Shown here: positions 8,780-17,071 of the stretch, one piece after another | How the letters are laid out: each line of letters opens with the position of its first letter | How positions within the stretch are numbered: position 1 is the first letter of the stretch | Assembly: GCA_009995705.1 (NCBI GenBank) | Contig: JAADBR010000103.1 | Coordinates: forward strand, 1-24,666 | Direction: 5' to 3' | Source: Microcystis aeruginosa W13-11 | Lineage (GTDB): Bacteria > Cyanobacteriota > Cyanobacteriia > Cyanobacteriales > Microcystaceae | DNA length: 24,666 nucleotides | Translations under genes and position numbers: made by a program | Notes under the pieces: generated by a model | Told to the model about the DNA's origin: nothing | Seen by the model: only the letters and a program-made list of their open reading frames with translations | Database searches by the model: none

Positions 8780-8980
8780 ATAGTCAAGTGAAAAGTGAAA
8801 AGTAAAAAAGCGATTGGTAGAGGCAGTATCGGCTAATTATCTCGATTTTTCCGTGTCCTTATCTTTATATCTTACTCGCTCTTTTGCTCTCTGGGGACTG
8901 ACTGCTGGCGGCTCTTTGGTGATCACCGGCCTTGTCAGGGGGAACGAGAAGGGGGAAAATGAGAGCAGTGTTAAATTTTT

Positions 8981-9682
8981 ATGAAGTTTGGTTCTGTGGA
9001 CAAAATTCGTACTGTTTCCGATAGTAAGCGTGATTTTTATACTCGCCACACCCGCCCCATCAATTCGGTATATCGGCGCGTGGTTGAGGAATTATTAGTT
9101 GAGATGCACCTGCTCTCCGTTAATGTAGATTTCCATTATGATCCAATTTATGCCCTTGGTGTGGTTACTTCTTTCGAGAAGTTCATGGAAGGCTATCGTC
9201 CGGGGGAGGATAAACCGAATATTTTTAATGCTTTGTGCCAAGCGGTTAACGGTAATCCCGAAGTCTATCGTCGTGATGCCGAAAATATGATCGCTATTGC
9301 CAAAGAAACTAATATTGATTCCTTGCTTTCCCAACTGCAAAACCCTGCTCTAGGTGCTAACAATCAGTTGTCTGATAGTCTAGTTTCGGTGATTAATGCG
9401 CCTAAGTTTAAGTATAGTCGCCTGTTTGCCATCGGTCTTTATACTATTTTGGCCGAAGCACAACCGGACATGATCAAGGAAAAAGAAAAACGCGAACCAA
9501 TTTTGCAAAAGTTCTCAGAAATTCTGCATCTGTCTAGCGAGAAACTGCAAAAAGACCTCGATGTTTATCGCGGTAATCTCGATAAAATGGATCAGCTGCT
9601 CAAGGTTATCGAAGATGCTCTAGAAGCAGAAAAGAAAAAACGTCAACAAAAAGAACAGGAAAAACAAACCACCCTGCAATAA
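8981..9682 (+). CDS. thf1: Thylakoid formation protein Thf1 (Psb29)
   Basis: Thf1/Psb29 is needed for normal thylakoid biogenesis, photosystem II repair and FtsH protease stability in cyanobacteria and plastids. The sequence shows the conserved N-terminal block RTVSDSKRDFYTRHTRPINS, then YRRVVEELLVEMHLLSVNVDFHYDP, YALGVVTSFEKFMEGYRPGED, and SRLFAIGLYTILAEAQPD further on. The C-terminus from about residue 185 is a charged coiled coil ending in a Lys/Gln/Glu-rich tail. The length of 233 aa is normal. The ATG at 8981 gives five extra residues before V6. The GTG at 8996 would give the shorter N-terminus usual in the family, with GAAG eight bases upstream. Both are possible. No transmembrane segment is seen, consistent with peripheral membrane association. 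Confidence 0.94.
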   Translation: MKFGSVDKIRTVSDSKRDFYTRHTRPINSVYRRVVEELLVEMHLLSVNVDFHYDPIYALGVVTSFEKFMEGYRPGEDKPNIFNALCQAVNGNPEVYRRDAENMIAIAKETNIDSLLSQLQNPALGANNQLSDSLVSVINAPKFKYSRLFAIGLYTILAEAQPDMIKEKEKREPILQKFSEILHLSSEKLQKDLDVYRGNLDKMDQLLKVIEDALEAEKKKRQQKEQEKQTTLQ

Positions 9683-9819
9683 AGGCTCTCAACCGGAAAT
9701 TACCGCGTGCAGACAAGGGAATAGGGAACAGAAAAAGGATTTAATCGGCTCTCTTTCTTTACTGTTCCTTCTGACCTCGTTCTACAATTAGGATCGGCAA
9801 CCCTCAATATTTATTTCCC

Positions 9820-10956
9820 GTGACTAACTCCTCCATCACCGCACCCGTAACCGATATTTTGGCAAAAGCGCGGTCAGGGGCAAATTTATCGGCAAAAGAA
9901 GCGATTATCTTGCTAGAAACTACCGATAACCGTTTAATTGCCCAGATTCGGGAAACGGCCGACTTTTTGCGTCGTCAACAGGTGGGAGATACCGTCACCT
10001 ACGTGATCAATCGCAACATTAATTTTAGTAACATTTGTGAGCAACATTGCAGTTTTTGTGCGTTCAGACGCGATGAAAATGAAGAGGGGGCCTTCTGGCT
10101 TAATTTAGAGGAAATTATCGCTAAAGCGACGGATGCTGTCCATCGTGGGGCCACAGAAATTTGTATGCAGGGAGGATTAAACCCAAAAGCCAAGATTAGG
10201 GGCAATTCCCTGGACTATTACCTCGAAATTGTTAAAAACCTGAAACAAGCTTTTCCCAACCTGCATTTACACGCTTTTTCGCCTCAAGAAGTCCAATTTA
10301 TTGCTAGAGAGGACGGTTTAAGTTACGAAAAAGTTATCGCTTCCCTGCAAGAAGCAGGAGTCAATTCTCTGCCTGGGACAGCTGCCGAGGTGTTAGTCGA
10401 TGAGGTAAGACGGGTAATTTGTCCGGAAAAAATCGATGCCGCCACTTGGTTAGAAATAGTCGGTATTGCTCATCGCTTGGGGTTACATACCACCAGTACC
10501 ATGCTCTGTGGTCATATTGAAACCCCTAGCCAACAGGTGCAGCACCTTGAAAAAATTAGAAAACAGCAAGAAATCGCCCTAGAAAACAATTATCCAGCTA
10601 AAATCACCGAATTTATTTTATTGCCTTTTGTGGGACAATCGGCCCCCAAACCCCTGAGAAATCGAGTCGGACGGGATCAACCAATTTTAGCTGATACATT
10701 AAAATTAACAGCAGCGGCGCGGATTTATTTGGGCAATAGCATTAAAAATCATCAACCCAGTTGGGTAAAATTGAGCTTACAGGGGGCGACAGAAGCCTTA
10801 AACTGGGGTTGCAACGATCTCGGTGGTACTCTCATGGAAGAACATATTACCACTATGGCCGGGGCCCTGGGCGGTACTTGTTTGACCGTCGAGGAGTTAG
10901 AAACGGCGATTAAATCCCTCGACCGCCCCGCCCGTCAACGGGATACAATCTATTAG
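9820..10956 (+). CDS. cofH: F0 synthase subunit CofH (radical SAM, tyrosine-adding enzyme)
   Basis: CofH, a radical SAM enzyme, joins a tyrosine-derived 4-hydroxybenzyl group to 5-amino-6-ribitylaminouracil; CofG then completes the deazaflavin F0. In cyanobacteria F0 is mainly known as an antenna chromophore of photolyase. The [4Fe-4S]/SAM motif is intact at C73, C77 and C80 in [12 protein letters not shown], preceded by [21 protein letters not shown] follows the cluster and [15 protein letters not shown] lies near the C-terminus, both typical of CofH rather than CofG. The length is 378 aa. The start is the GTG at 9820; the frame before it offers nothing better. cofG is not in the window, as is usual where the two genes are unlinked. 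It converges with the dynamin cluster. Confidence 0.92.
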   Translation: MTNSSITAPVTDILAKARSGANLSAKEAIILLETTDNRLIAQIRETADFLRRQQVGDTVTYVINRNINFSNICEQHCSFCAFRRDENEEGAFWLNLEEIIAKATDAVHRGATEICMQGGLNPKAKIRGNSLDYYLEIVKNLKQAFPNLHLHAFSPQEVQFIAREDGLSYEKVIASLQEAGVNSLPGTAAEVLVDEVRRVICPEKIDAATWLEIVGIAHRLGLHTTSTMLCGHIETPSQQVQHLEKIRKQQEIALENNYPAKITEFILLPFVGQSAPKPLRNRVGRDQPILADTLKLTAAARIYLGNSIKNHQPSWVKLSLQGATEALNWGCNDLGGTLMEEHITTMAGALGGTCLTVEELETAIKSLDRPARQRDTIY

Positions 10957-10962
10957 AGTCTA

Positions 10963-11013
10963 TTTAACCTCAATCCTGGATTAGCTGAAAGCTTAATCCT
11001 GTCCTGGGTTAAA
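10963..11013 (+). terminator. Large stem-loop between cofH and the dynamin cluster
   Basis: Outer arms TTTAACC (10963-10969) and GGTTAAA (11007-11013) enclose an inner hairpin, GGATTAGCT pairing with AGCTTAATCC (one bulge, loop GAA). It lies just after the cofH stop and between convergent genes, so a 3'-end or bidirectional terminator role is likely. There is no long T-run. Confidence 0.45.
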
Positions 11014-11066
11014 ACTTTCCTTCTCCCGTCCGAGTCCTGACAAAATCCCCCTAACCCGAACTGACG

Positions 11067-13373
11067 TTATTGAGAGGAACTATTTCTTTTCAAGGCAATT
11101 GCTAATTGTCTCAGTCGTTCACTAACTTCTAAATTAAATTCTTGAGATTTCAAATTGGCGGGTAATTCTGCTACAAGCTGAGGATTCTCCTTATACCATT
11201 CGTTTTGGGCGACACCTGCCCATGTTCCTTCTTTTTCTCGAAAAATATCCACTAATCCTCTTAATTCTTGAATACAGTAGGACTCAAATCCTGCAGCTTC
11301 AAAAATACCATGGCGTAGATATTCTTCAAAAGCGTTAATATCATTAGTTACTTCAAAGGTAACAACCTCTCTGGGTGGGGTTAATTGGTCAGCCAAATCG
11401 ATAACTGTATCTACTGTCATTCCGATAACGTTTTTGGCAATTTCTGTTACACCTAACACCTGTTGACGAAGATTAGGATCAAAGAGTAAATCAGAACCAT
11501 ACTTAACGTATTTTTTTAAGACTCTAAAAGCAGGTTCATCTCCTTGATAATAGTTATCAATCAGTTCCACATCAGCCCCTAAGGATTTGACAATTTGGCT
11601 GCGGGTATCACTGTTAACAGGACCGCGAATTAATGCTTCAGCAACGGGACGAGCAAATCTTAAAAATAACACTGATAAGCTATTTTCTAAGCGAGTTAAA
11701 AACTCCTGTTCTGAATAACCAATAAGTCGTTCTTTTACTTGAGAACTTCCCCATAATAAAGAGGACATATAATCGACTAATTTTAAGGCTTCATCTTTTA
11801 ATTCTGCCGCTAATTGTCGAGCAAGGGCATCCAAAAATGTTCTAACATCCCCATACAAGTCATCCCGCCAGGCATAATTAGCTTTTGCCTTGTCGAAGTC
11901 TGGAAAAGAATTTGCATCAAAAATAGTTTCTTTTTTTCTTAAAGTTTCTTGTCTTAATTTTGCCATTTCACTGGCTAACAGTTGCCCATAGCGTTCTTTA
12001 AACTTTTCGATACTACTAGAAGATTCGTTATTAACTTTTTCTAAAGGTTTGTTAATGGCAGATGTTTCATAAAAGTTTTGTAAATCAGCTTTTATCTGTT
12101 CCCATTTTCTATGCCACCATTCTGAAAAATCAATTCTTCTTCTTTCTTCTTCAAAGCGTTGTGCTTCTTCAGGATTTTCGGGAAATCTTTGACTGACAAA
12201 ATGGTGAATATCCTCTGAGGTGCTGACAATTTTATCAATGGAAGCTTGACAGCGTTTCTTGAGAATTGCCACTCGCTCAGTATTAATATAATTAAAGATT
12301 TTTTGTTTAATTTCAGGGATTCCTGTAGCTTGAGTTCTTAACATTTCATCATCTATAAGTCCAGTTAAAGTTTTTAATTTATCCTGAATATTACTGGCTT
12401 TTCCGATTTCTAATTGAGTATGTTCTTCCGCCAGATTATTTAAGATTAAATAAGCTCCTGCCGAACCAGAAACAATGCGATTAACTGGTAAATTAGCGCG
12501 TTTTAACCAATCCCGAGAGGCTTCTGTAATATGAGTTTTAAGGGCTTCTGAGCTACCGAGAGAGTCAATATGACTTAAAAAGACAAATAATTTATCAGCA
12601 ATGGTAACATTCTTATCACCTTGTTCAGTAAATTTAATAATTTCTAATTCGGCTTCTCGAATACTGCGAAAACGCTGAATTACGATGACTGCATCACAGT
12701 CGGATAACATTTGTTGGGCTTCATCAACGTGCTTGGCTAACCCAGAATCTGAACCAGGGACATCATAAAAGACGATTCCTTCTGCTTGAGCGAGTTTATT
12801 AGTATAAAGTCGGGCTGCTAGGACTGCATGGGCGTATTTTTCATCGGCAACGTATTTTTTTAGTTGTTCTCGGATGTCTTCTAGTCGAGTAAAAGGAATA
12901 ACTAAATTACCTTCTTGTCTGACTTGTTTTAGAGTGATTTCGTTTTCTCTAATAGTGTTTAAGTCTTCTTTTGCGCCAACGGTTTCTAATTCTTTGAGAA
13001 GATGAAGAAATTGTTCTTCGCTGCGGGTTTGCACTTCTAATCTTTGTTCAGATTCGCTTTTAACGGAATAAATTTGCGTGGTGGTAAAGGTACATCTTCC
13101 TCCTTTGGCAGGAAGTAAATCACATTCTAACCAGGCGTTAATAAAGGTACTTTTTCCTGCCTTTTCTAAGCCAACCACAGCAATACGAAATTCTCTTTTT
13201 CTCAGTCTTTCCAGTTGACGGTTAGCAGGTATTGCCTCTTGCAGGAGGATTTCTGTTAATTTAGAGGGAACTTCAGCTTGGGGAAGTTTGGCTAAGTCAA
13301 CGGCAAAATGTTGGATATTTAAGACATCACTGAGGCGGGTTTCATAGTAGGATGAGGCCGATTTCCAATCCAT
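11067..13373 (-). CDS. Dynamin-like large GTPase (second of the pair), 768 aa
   Basis: A bacterial dynamin-like protein: a large GTPase expected to bind and remodel membranes. The G domain is near the N-terminus after about 60 helical residues. G1 is GLEKAGKS (residues 68-75), G2 is a Thr in RCTFTTT (about 93-99), G3 is DVPG (204-207), and the G4 position holds SHID (267-270) instead of NKxD. About 500 residues of mainly helical, heptad-like stalk follow, with possible membrane-contact stretches around VDYMSSLLWGSS and NVIGMTVDTVIDLAD; no classic membrane span is visible. AAGGAG overlaps the stop of the preceding gene, 12 nt from the ATG, so the two are co-translated. It is the last gene of the cluster and is intact, unlike the first GTPase. 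Base composition is AT-richer than the housekeeping neighbours, suggesting an accessory origin. Confidence 0.87.
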   Translation of the reverse strand: MDWKSASSYYETRLSDVLNIQHFAVDLAKLPQAEVPSKLTEILLQEAIPANRQLERLRKREFRIAVVGLEKAGKSTFINAWLECDLLPAKGGRCTFTTTQIYSVKSESEQRLEVQTRSEEQFLHLLKELETVGAKEDLNTIRENEITLKQVRQEGNLVIPFTRLEDIREQLKKYVADEKYAHAVLAARLYTNKLAQAEGIVFYDVPGSDSGLAKHVDEAQQMLSDCDAVIVIQRFRSIREAELEIIKFTEQGDKNVTIADKLFVFLSHIDSLGSSEALKTHITEASRDWLKRANLPVNRIVSGSAGAYLILNNLAEEHTQLEIGKASNIQDKLKTLTGLIDDEMLRTQATGIPEIKQKIFNYINTERVAILKKRCQASIDKIVSTSEDIHHFVSQRFPENPEEAQRFEEERRRIDFSEWWHRKWEQIKADLQNFYETSAINKPLEKVNNESSSSIEKFKERYGQLLASEMAKLRQETLRKKETIFDANSFPDFDKAKANYAWRDDLYGDVRTFLDALARQLAAELKDEALKLVDYMSSLLWGSSQVKERLIGYSEQEFLTRLENSLSVLFLRFARPVAEALIRGPVNSDTRSQIVKSLGADVELIDNYYQGDEPAFRVLKKYVKYGSDLLFDPNLRQQVLGVTEIAKNVIGMTVDTVIDLADQLTPPREVVTFEVTNDINAFEEYLRHGIFEAAGFESYCIQELRGLVDIFREKEGTWAGVAQNEWYKENPQLVAELPANLKSQEFNLEVSERLRQLAIALKRNSSSQ

Positions 13374-13385
13374 TAAATTAACTCC

Positions 13386-14177
13386 TTAAATACGGTTGAA
13401 TTCTCTGAGAATAGAGACATTTTTGAGAAACCCTATCTGGATAACTTTTCCTGTTACATTAAGTGGAAGTTCTCGCTTCATTCCATACTGAGTTTCTTTA
13501 CCAATGATATTACCTCCATTTTTGAGATTAATTCTAACGTAGAATTTTAATCGACTTTCAGGAGAGCGTCCTTCGTCCGGTATAGTCTCTACAGATATTT
13601 TTTTATACTCTGGCACACATAAAAATTCTGTAGCACAATCAATTAATCTTACAACATCATCTCTATTAAGATTATACCCTTCATGTAAATTATAAACTTC
13701 TGATGCAGGAACAGCTAGACATAAAGAAGCTGTCGGACTAATTTCATTTTTAGAACGAGTCCTTTGTAGATATTTAAAACAAGTAAATGCCCCTACCATT
13801 AAACAAGCTACTGTAATAATTAATTCCATTTGGCGTTCTTCCTTTGATTGATTTGATTTTGTTAGATCAACGTTATCTAAGATATCACTTATGCCAGTTG
13901 CAAGATTTGTTGAATTAAAGTCCCCGAATTTAAGCCTTTCTACATAAACGAGCTTTGTTACATCATTAAGAAATTCACCAGACAACCTTTTATCTTCATC
14001 TAAACAAGAGGATAGATTAATTCCAAAATAACGACATAGATCATCTCTCTGAGATTCTTCTCCTTCAAGAATAATATTTAAAACATGATAGAGTACACCT
14101 CCTTTTTTAGATTTTATTTTTGGATACACAATTGCAAAAACATCTTTACAAATACTCGAAAAATATTCATTACTCAC
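13386..14177 (-). CDS. Unknown one-TM protein between two dynamin-like genes, 263 aa
   Basis: Not recognised as a named family. The N-terminal 115 residues are soluble and charged. One membrane helix follows (about 117-137, LIITVACLMVGAFTCF), then a basic stop-transfer KYLQRTRSK and a C-terminal domain of about 120 residues with alternating beta-like segments (KISVETIPDEG, RLKFYVRINLKNGGNIIG). The start is GTG at 14177 with a strong AGGAGG; this start codon shares one base with the TAG stop of the upstream dynamin gene (TAGTG), and the next gene begins 12 nt after its stop. Such tight packing implies a joint complex. By position it may be the membrane anchor or partner of the two GTPases. That role is inference. 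Confidence 0.75.
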   Translation of the reverse strand: MSNEYFSSICKDVFAIVYPKIKSKKGGVLYHVLNIILEGEESQRDDLCRYFGINLSSCLDEDKRLSGEFLNDVTKLVYVERLKFGDFNSTNLATGISDILDNVDLTKSNQSKEERQMELIITVACLMVGAFTCFKYLQRTRSKNEISPTASLCLAVPASEVYNLHEGYNLNRDDVVRLIDCATEFLCVPEYKKISVETIPDEGRSPESRLKFYVRINLKNGGNIIGKETQYGMKRELPLNVTGKVIQIGFLKNVSILREFNRI

Positions 14178-14389
14178 TAATTCACCTCCTCTTTTTCAAA
14201 ATTTTCTAATTCCGCAAGGCTTTGTTCTAAAAATTTAGCTCTTTCTTGGATAGGGTTCCATATAATTTGTGTTTCCTCGTAGTTAGTAGTTATTTCCTGT
14301 TGAGCTTTTTCTAGGCTGGCTAAATAACTATTAAAAATGTCATGGGTTTTATGATCTACATTTTTTTTTAAATTATCAATCTGTTCTAA

Positions 14390-14486
14390 TATAGCGGTAT
14401 GCAGTCGAATGAGGTATAGTGCAACAAGCTATGAGTCAGTCTAGGCAAGACTTTGTCTGTATCTCACTCAAGCGAATACCGCTATA
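14390..14486. mobile_element. 93-bp MITE with TA target duplication (IS630/Tc1-mariner type)
   Basis: The ends are inverted: TATAGCGGTAT at 14390-14400 and ATACCGCTATA at 14476-14486. The similarity continues inward, to about 23 of 30 positions overall. The element proper is 14392-14484 with a TA on each side (14390-14391 and 14485-14486). It has no coding capacity. A small internal stem (AGTCT/AGACT) is present, so the whole element can fold as a hairpin. TA duplication and palindromic structure are the hallmarks of MITEs mobilised by IS630/Tc1-mariner transposases. Excision with one TA restores the surrounding reading frame exactly, which shows it is an insertion. Its terminal TAG supplies the stop of piece 2. 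Confidence 0.85.
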
Positions 14487-15582
14487 GCCATTCAAACATT
14501 GAACATAACATTTCAGGTTCGCCCTGTTGCTGGAATTGATGAATCCAATTCTGTAAAAGAGTTTCAGTGCTTGGAATTTCTGCAATCATGCTTTCCTTTT
14601 TTTTCATCCATAGCCAGTGTTTAAAACTTCTGTAAGTACCAGAACTGATTTCAATATCAGACTCCAAATTAAAGTCAAATTCCAGTTTTCTAGTAAATGT
14701 ATTAAGTTCAGATTGTGGAAATTTTATAACAAAATTTGGTGCTTTTTCTTCAGCACCCTTTTCTATATGTTTAATATGGAATCTAAACAATTCAGATACA
14801 GATTCCTCTATTCTGTTAATCTCCTGAGCAGACACTCTCTTTAATATTTGCGATAATATGATAGTTAGATTAATTGATAAATTATTTAACTCTTTTTTAA
14901 TTATTTGAATACTTAATTTCTCTTTATCCCTTTTTGCTGTGATTAATAAACCATTTCTTGCATCTGAACCTGTATAGCCCAATTGAATCAGGATATCCAA
15001 GTTGTTTCTTAGCATATTAACCTGATTAACATTGGCCTTTTTAAAGTTGATATTGTCCAAATCAACTCTGCCATTATCTAAAGATTTAACTACTGCTTCT
15101 AAGACGTTTCTAATAACAGTCTTTAGCGCCTCTCTCCACTCAACTAAGGGAACTAATTTCTCTTGAATTTGGTCATAAGGGGGAGTAAATTGAAGTTCAT
15201 TGATAGCCTCTCTTAAACTAGCTACTAAATTATCGGCTGTTTTGGTATCAATATCTAATTTTTCAAAAACGGCTAGAGGCTGTCTTAATTTGGCATTACT
15301 AGCTTGGAGAAAAGAATCAAGATTTTCTTTTGTTTGTGATAATAATTCAGATTCTTGCTGATAATTTTCTTCCGAACTGTTAAGAATTGCCGTGGTCGTT
15401 TGTACTGCCCATTGTGCAATACTATTTCCCGCCGCTACATTAAATTTTTCTATAGCTTGGGGAATAACTAATTTAGGAAAATGTTCTGCTATGTGCTTGC
15501 TTAGTTTCTTTTCAAATTCTTCTGCATAGGATTGTTTGAATAACTCTTTAGCAATTTGTTCTTGTTGAGAGATAGTAAGGAT
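14482..15582 (-). pseudogene. Middle fragment of the split dynamin-like gene (stalk region)
   Basis: The frame is open from a TGA at 15583-15585 (inside the 106-bp insert) to a TAG at 14482-14484 (inside the MITE). It encodes about 361 residues of native sequence, rich in helices with heptad-like spacing: FEKKLSKHIAEHFPKLVIPQ, then LVASLREAINELQ, then LEAVVKSLDNGRVD and onward. There is no ATG or GTG start in the upstream half. A TTG at 15060 could open a 192-residue piece, but has no ribosome binding site. It is probably untranslated, or translated only by reinitiation. This is the stalk of the dynamin-like protein, whose GTPase domain lies upstream. Confidence 0.75.
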
Positions 15583-15690
15583 TCAGGTGTCTCAAATGCA
15601 GTCACAGAGCGGCTTCTAAAATCTCAGAACTCGCTAAACTAACAGTTTTATTCTCAATAAGCACGAAAATTAAGGCTTTCAGGAGATAGT
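15569..15690. mobile_element. 106-bp insertion of unknown type with 8-bp target duplication
   Basis: GAGATAGT occurs at 15569-15576 and again at 15683-15690, bracketing 106 bp (15577-15682) that encode nothing. Deleting insert plus one copy (114 bp) keeps frame and joins two halves of one gene. The insert has no obvious inverted ends. Instead, AAGGATTCAG at its left and AAGGCTTTCAG at its right are similar in direct orientation. A short stem (AAACT/AGTTT) lies inside. An 8-bp duplication occurs with several IS families, so this may be a non-autonomous derivative or the residue of a larger element; I cannot name the family. Confidence 0.7.
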
Positions 15691-16815
15691 CCATTGTTTA
15701 GGATCAAGATTTAAGTTTCCTCGCTTCATCATTTCCTTAATTAAAACTTGAAAGTTATCTATGGCTTGCTCATAGGGTTTTAATACTTTCTCAAGTCTAG
15801 TTTGATCATGCTCTGACCAATTTTCCTCTCTTTTAGGTAATTCCTCTAACAGATCCTGAAGCAATTTCTTATTATCCTGAATTTGTAAAGCTAATAAGGC
15901 TGGCCATGTACTCAGTTTTACAATTCTCAAATTTTCAATATCTTCTCTATATTCTCTTAAATTCTCGATCAGTTTTTCCTTAATGTTTTCAGTCGTTTCT
16001 TCAACAAACTCACTTTCGCTTTCTTGCCAATTATCATCTGATCTGAATATATCAATTCGATTTAAAATAAATAGCATTCGTGCAGGAGAGCCGCCTAAAT
16101 CTTTAACTTGATCAACAACTTCTGATAACAAATTATCAACTTTGTAAGGATCTGTTTCTGCGCTGTTATATGTTACTAAACATAAAGCTTCACGACATTG
16201 TTTGATAATCCCAAGATTTCCCTCATCTCCTACATAAGATAACCCGGGTAAATCTAATAATTTAACTCTAACCCCTTTAGGCAATTCTAAGAAACTTTCA
16301 TCTTTAACCAGTCTAAAAGGATAATAAATAATAGATCGAGGATAAGCTAAATCAGGTTGTTTTTTTCTGGCTTTAATATAAGCCTTCATTAACTGTTTTA
16401 AGCGACTATAAATATCTTCATCGCTAATCTTTTCCCATTTCCCGCATTCCCACAACGCCCCCGGTGTTTCTTCAATAATTAAAGTCTTTTCTTCGCTATA
16501 CTCAATGGTAACTGTTCCTGCACTCATTTCTCGCTGTGCCATCGGTACAATATCAGCACCACAGAGGAAATTAACTAAGGTACTCTTACCACTGCTCGTT
16601 GTGCCAGTCGTCGCTAAAATCAGGGTAGGATGGCGCAATTCATTGATTAACACTTCTAAAGCTTTCTCTAGGTTACTAGAAAGTTCGTGGATTTCACCAT
16701 GATAGGATTCAGGCAAATGCCGAATAATCTCCGTTTTGAAGTCACCCCAATAACCCGCTAGAAGGTTAGCTTTATTTTCCACTGCTTGGAAAACTTCGTA
16801 AGATTTTTGACTCAT
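15679..16815 (-). CDS. N-terminal GTPase fragment of the split dynamin-like protein, 378 aa
   Basis: This is the only part of the split gene with a proper start (ATG at 16815). It carries a complete G domain: G1 GTTSSGKS (residues 71-78), G2 within MSAGTVTIEY (about 97-106), G3 DLPG (188-191) and G4 NRID (252-255), followed by helical sequence to WTIS and a TGA supplied by the 106-bp insert. If stable it would be a GTPase domain without the stalk needed for oligomerisation, so it is probably non-functional or dominant-interfering. In the G domain it is clearly different from the 768-aa partner (canonical NRID here against SHID there), so the two are a heterologous pair and not a recent duplication. 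Confidence 0.82.
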   Translation of the reverse strand: MSQKSYEVFQAVENKANLLAGYWGDFKTEIIRHLPESYHGEIHELSSNLEKALEVLINELRHPTLILATTGTTSSGKSTLVNFLCGADIVPMAQREMSAGTVTIEYSEEKTLIIEETPGALWECGKWEKISDEDIYSRLKQLMKAYIKARKKQPDLAYPRSIIYYPFRLVKDESFLELPKGVRVKLLDLPGLSYVGDEGNLGIIKQCREALCLVTYNSAETDPYKVDNLLSEVVDQVKDLGGSPARMLFILNRIDIFRSDDNWQESESEFVEETTENIKEKLIENLREYREDIENLRIVKLSTWPALLALQIQDNKKLLQDLLEELPKREENWSEHDQTRLEKVLKPYEQAIDNFQVLIKEMMKRGNLNLDPKQWTIS

Positions 16816-16850
16816 AATACTCTACCGCTGACAGAATAAGCCACAACTTT

Positions 16851-16879
16851 ATTATAACGATAATTTTTTTTCTTGCCTA
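16851..16879 (-). promoter_or_regulatory. Candidate promoter of the dynamin cluster
   Basis: On the minus strand TATAAT (16856-16851) is a perfect -10, with TAGGCA (16879-16874; four of six matches to TTGACA) 17 bp upstream. It lies about 35 bp before the ATG of the first GTPase gene, giving a short leader. The spacer contains a run of eight A. Confidence 0.5.
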
Positions 16880-17071
16880 GATCTCCTGCAAAAATCAAAA
16901 ATCTTCCCTTATGTAAAGAGACGAAAGACAGGAGGAGAAAAAAGACAAAAAACAAATACACTCTCGATAAAACCCAAGATTATGTCAAATTTATCTGAAG
17001 TTTTAGATATTTTGAACCGATGGCTCCTCGATAACTTACTTTTACAGCAGGTCTCCTTTAATTCTCCTATT

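Larger units (their letters stand above)
14177..16815 (-). pseudogene. Dynamin-like large GTPase (first of the pair), split by two small insertions; rebuilt length 809 aa
   Basis: One ancestral gene is visible in three pieces. Piece 1 (16815 to 15683) holds the GTPase domain. Piece 2 (15567 to 14485) is 361 codons of helical stalk, and piece 3 (14389 to 14177) is 70 codons of coiled-coil-like tail ending in EKEEVN. A 106-bp insert separates pieces 1 and 2 and is flanked by GAGATAGT on both sides; removing it with one copy joins WTIS directly to QQEQIAKEL in the same frame. A 93-bp MITE separates pieces 2 and 3 and is flanked by TA; removing it with one TA gives SMFEWL-LEQIDNL without a break. 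The rebuilt product (378+361+70 residues) is close in size to the 768-aa partner. Both inserts bring in-frame stops. Pieces 2 and 3 have no proper start, so only piece 1 is likely to be made. Confidence 0.88.
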
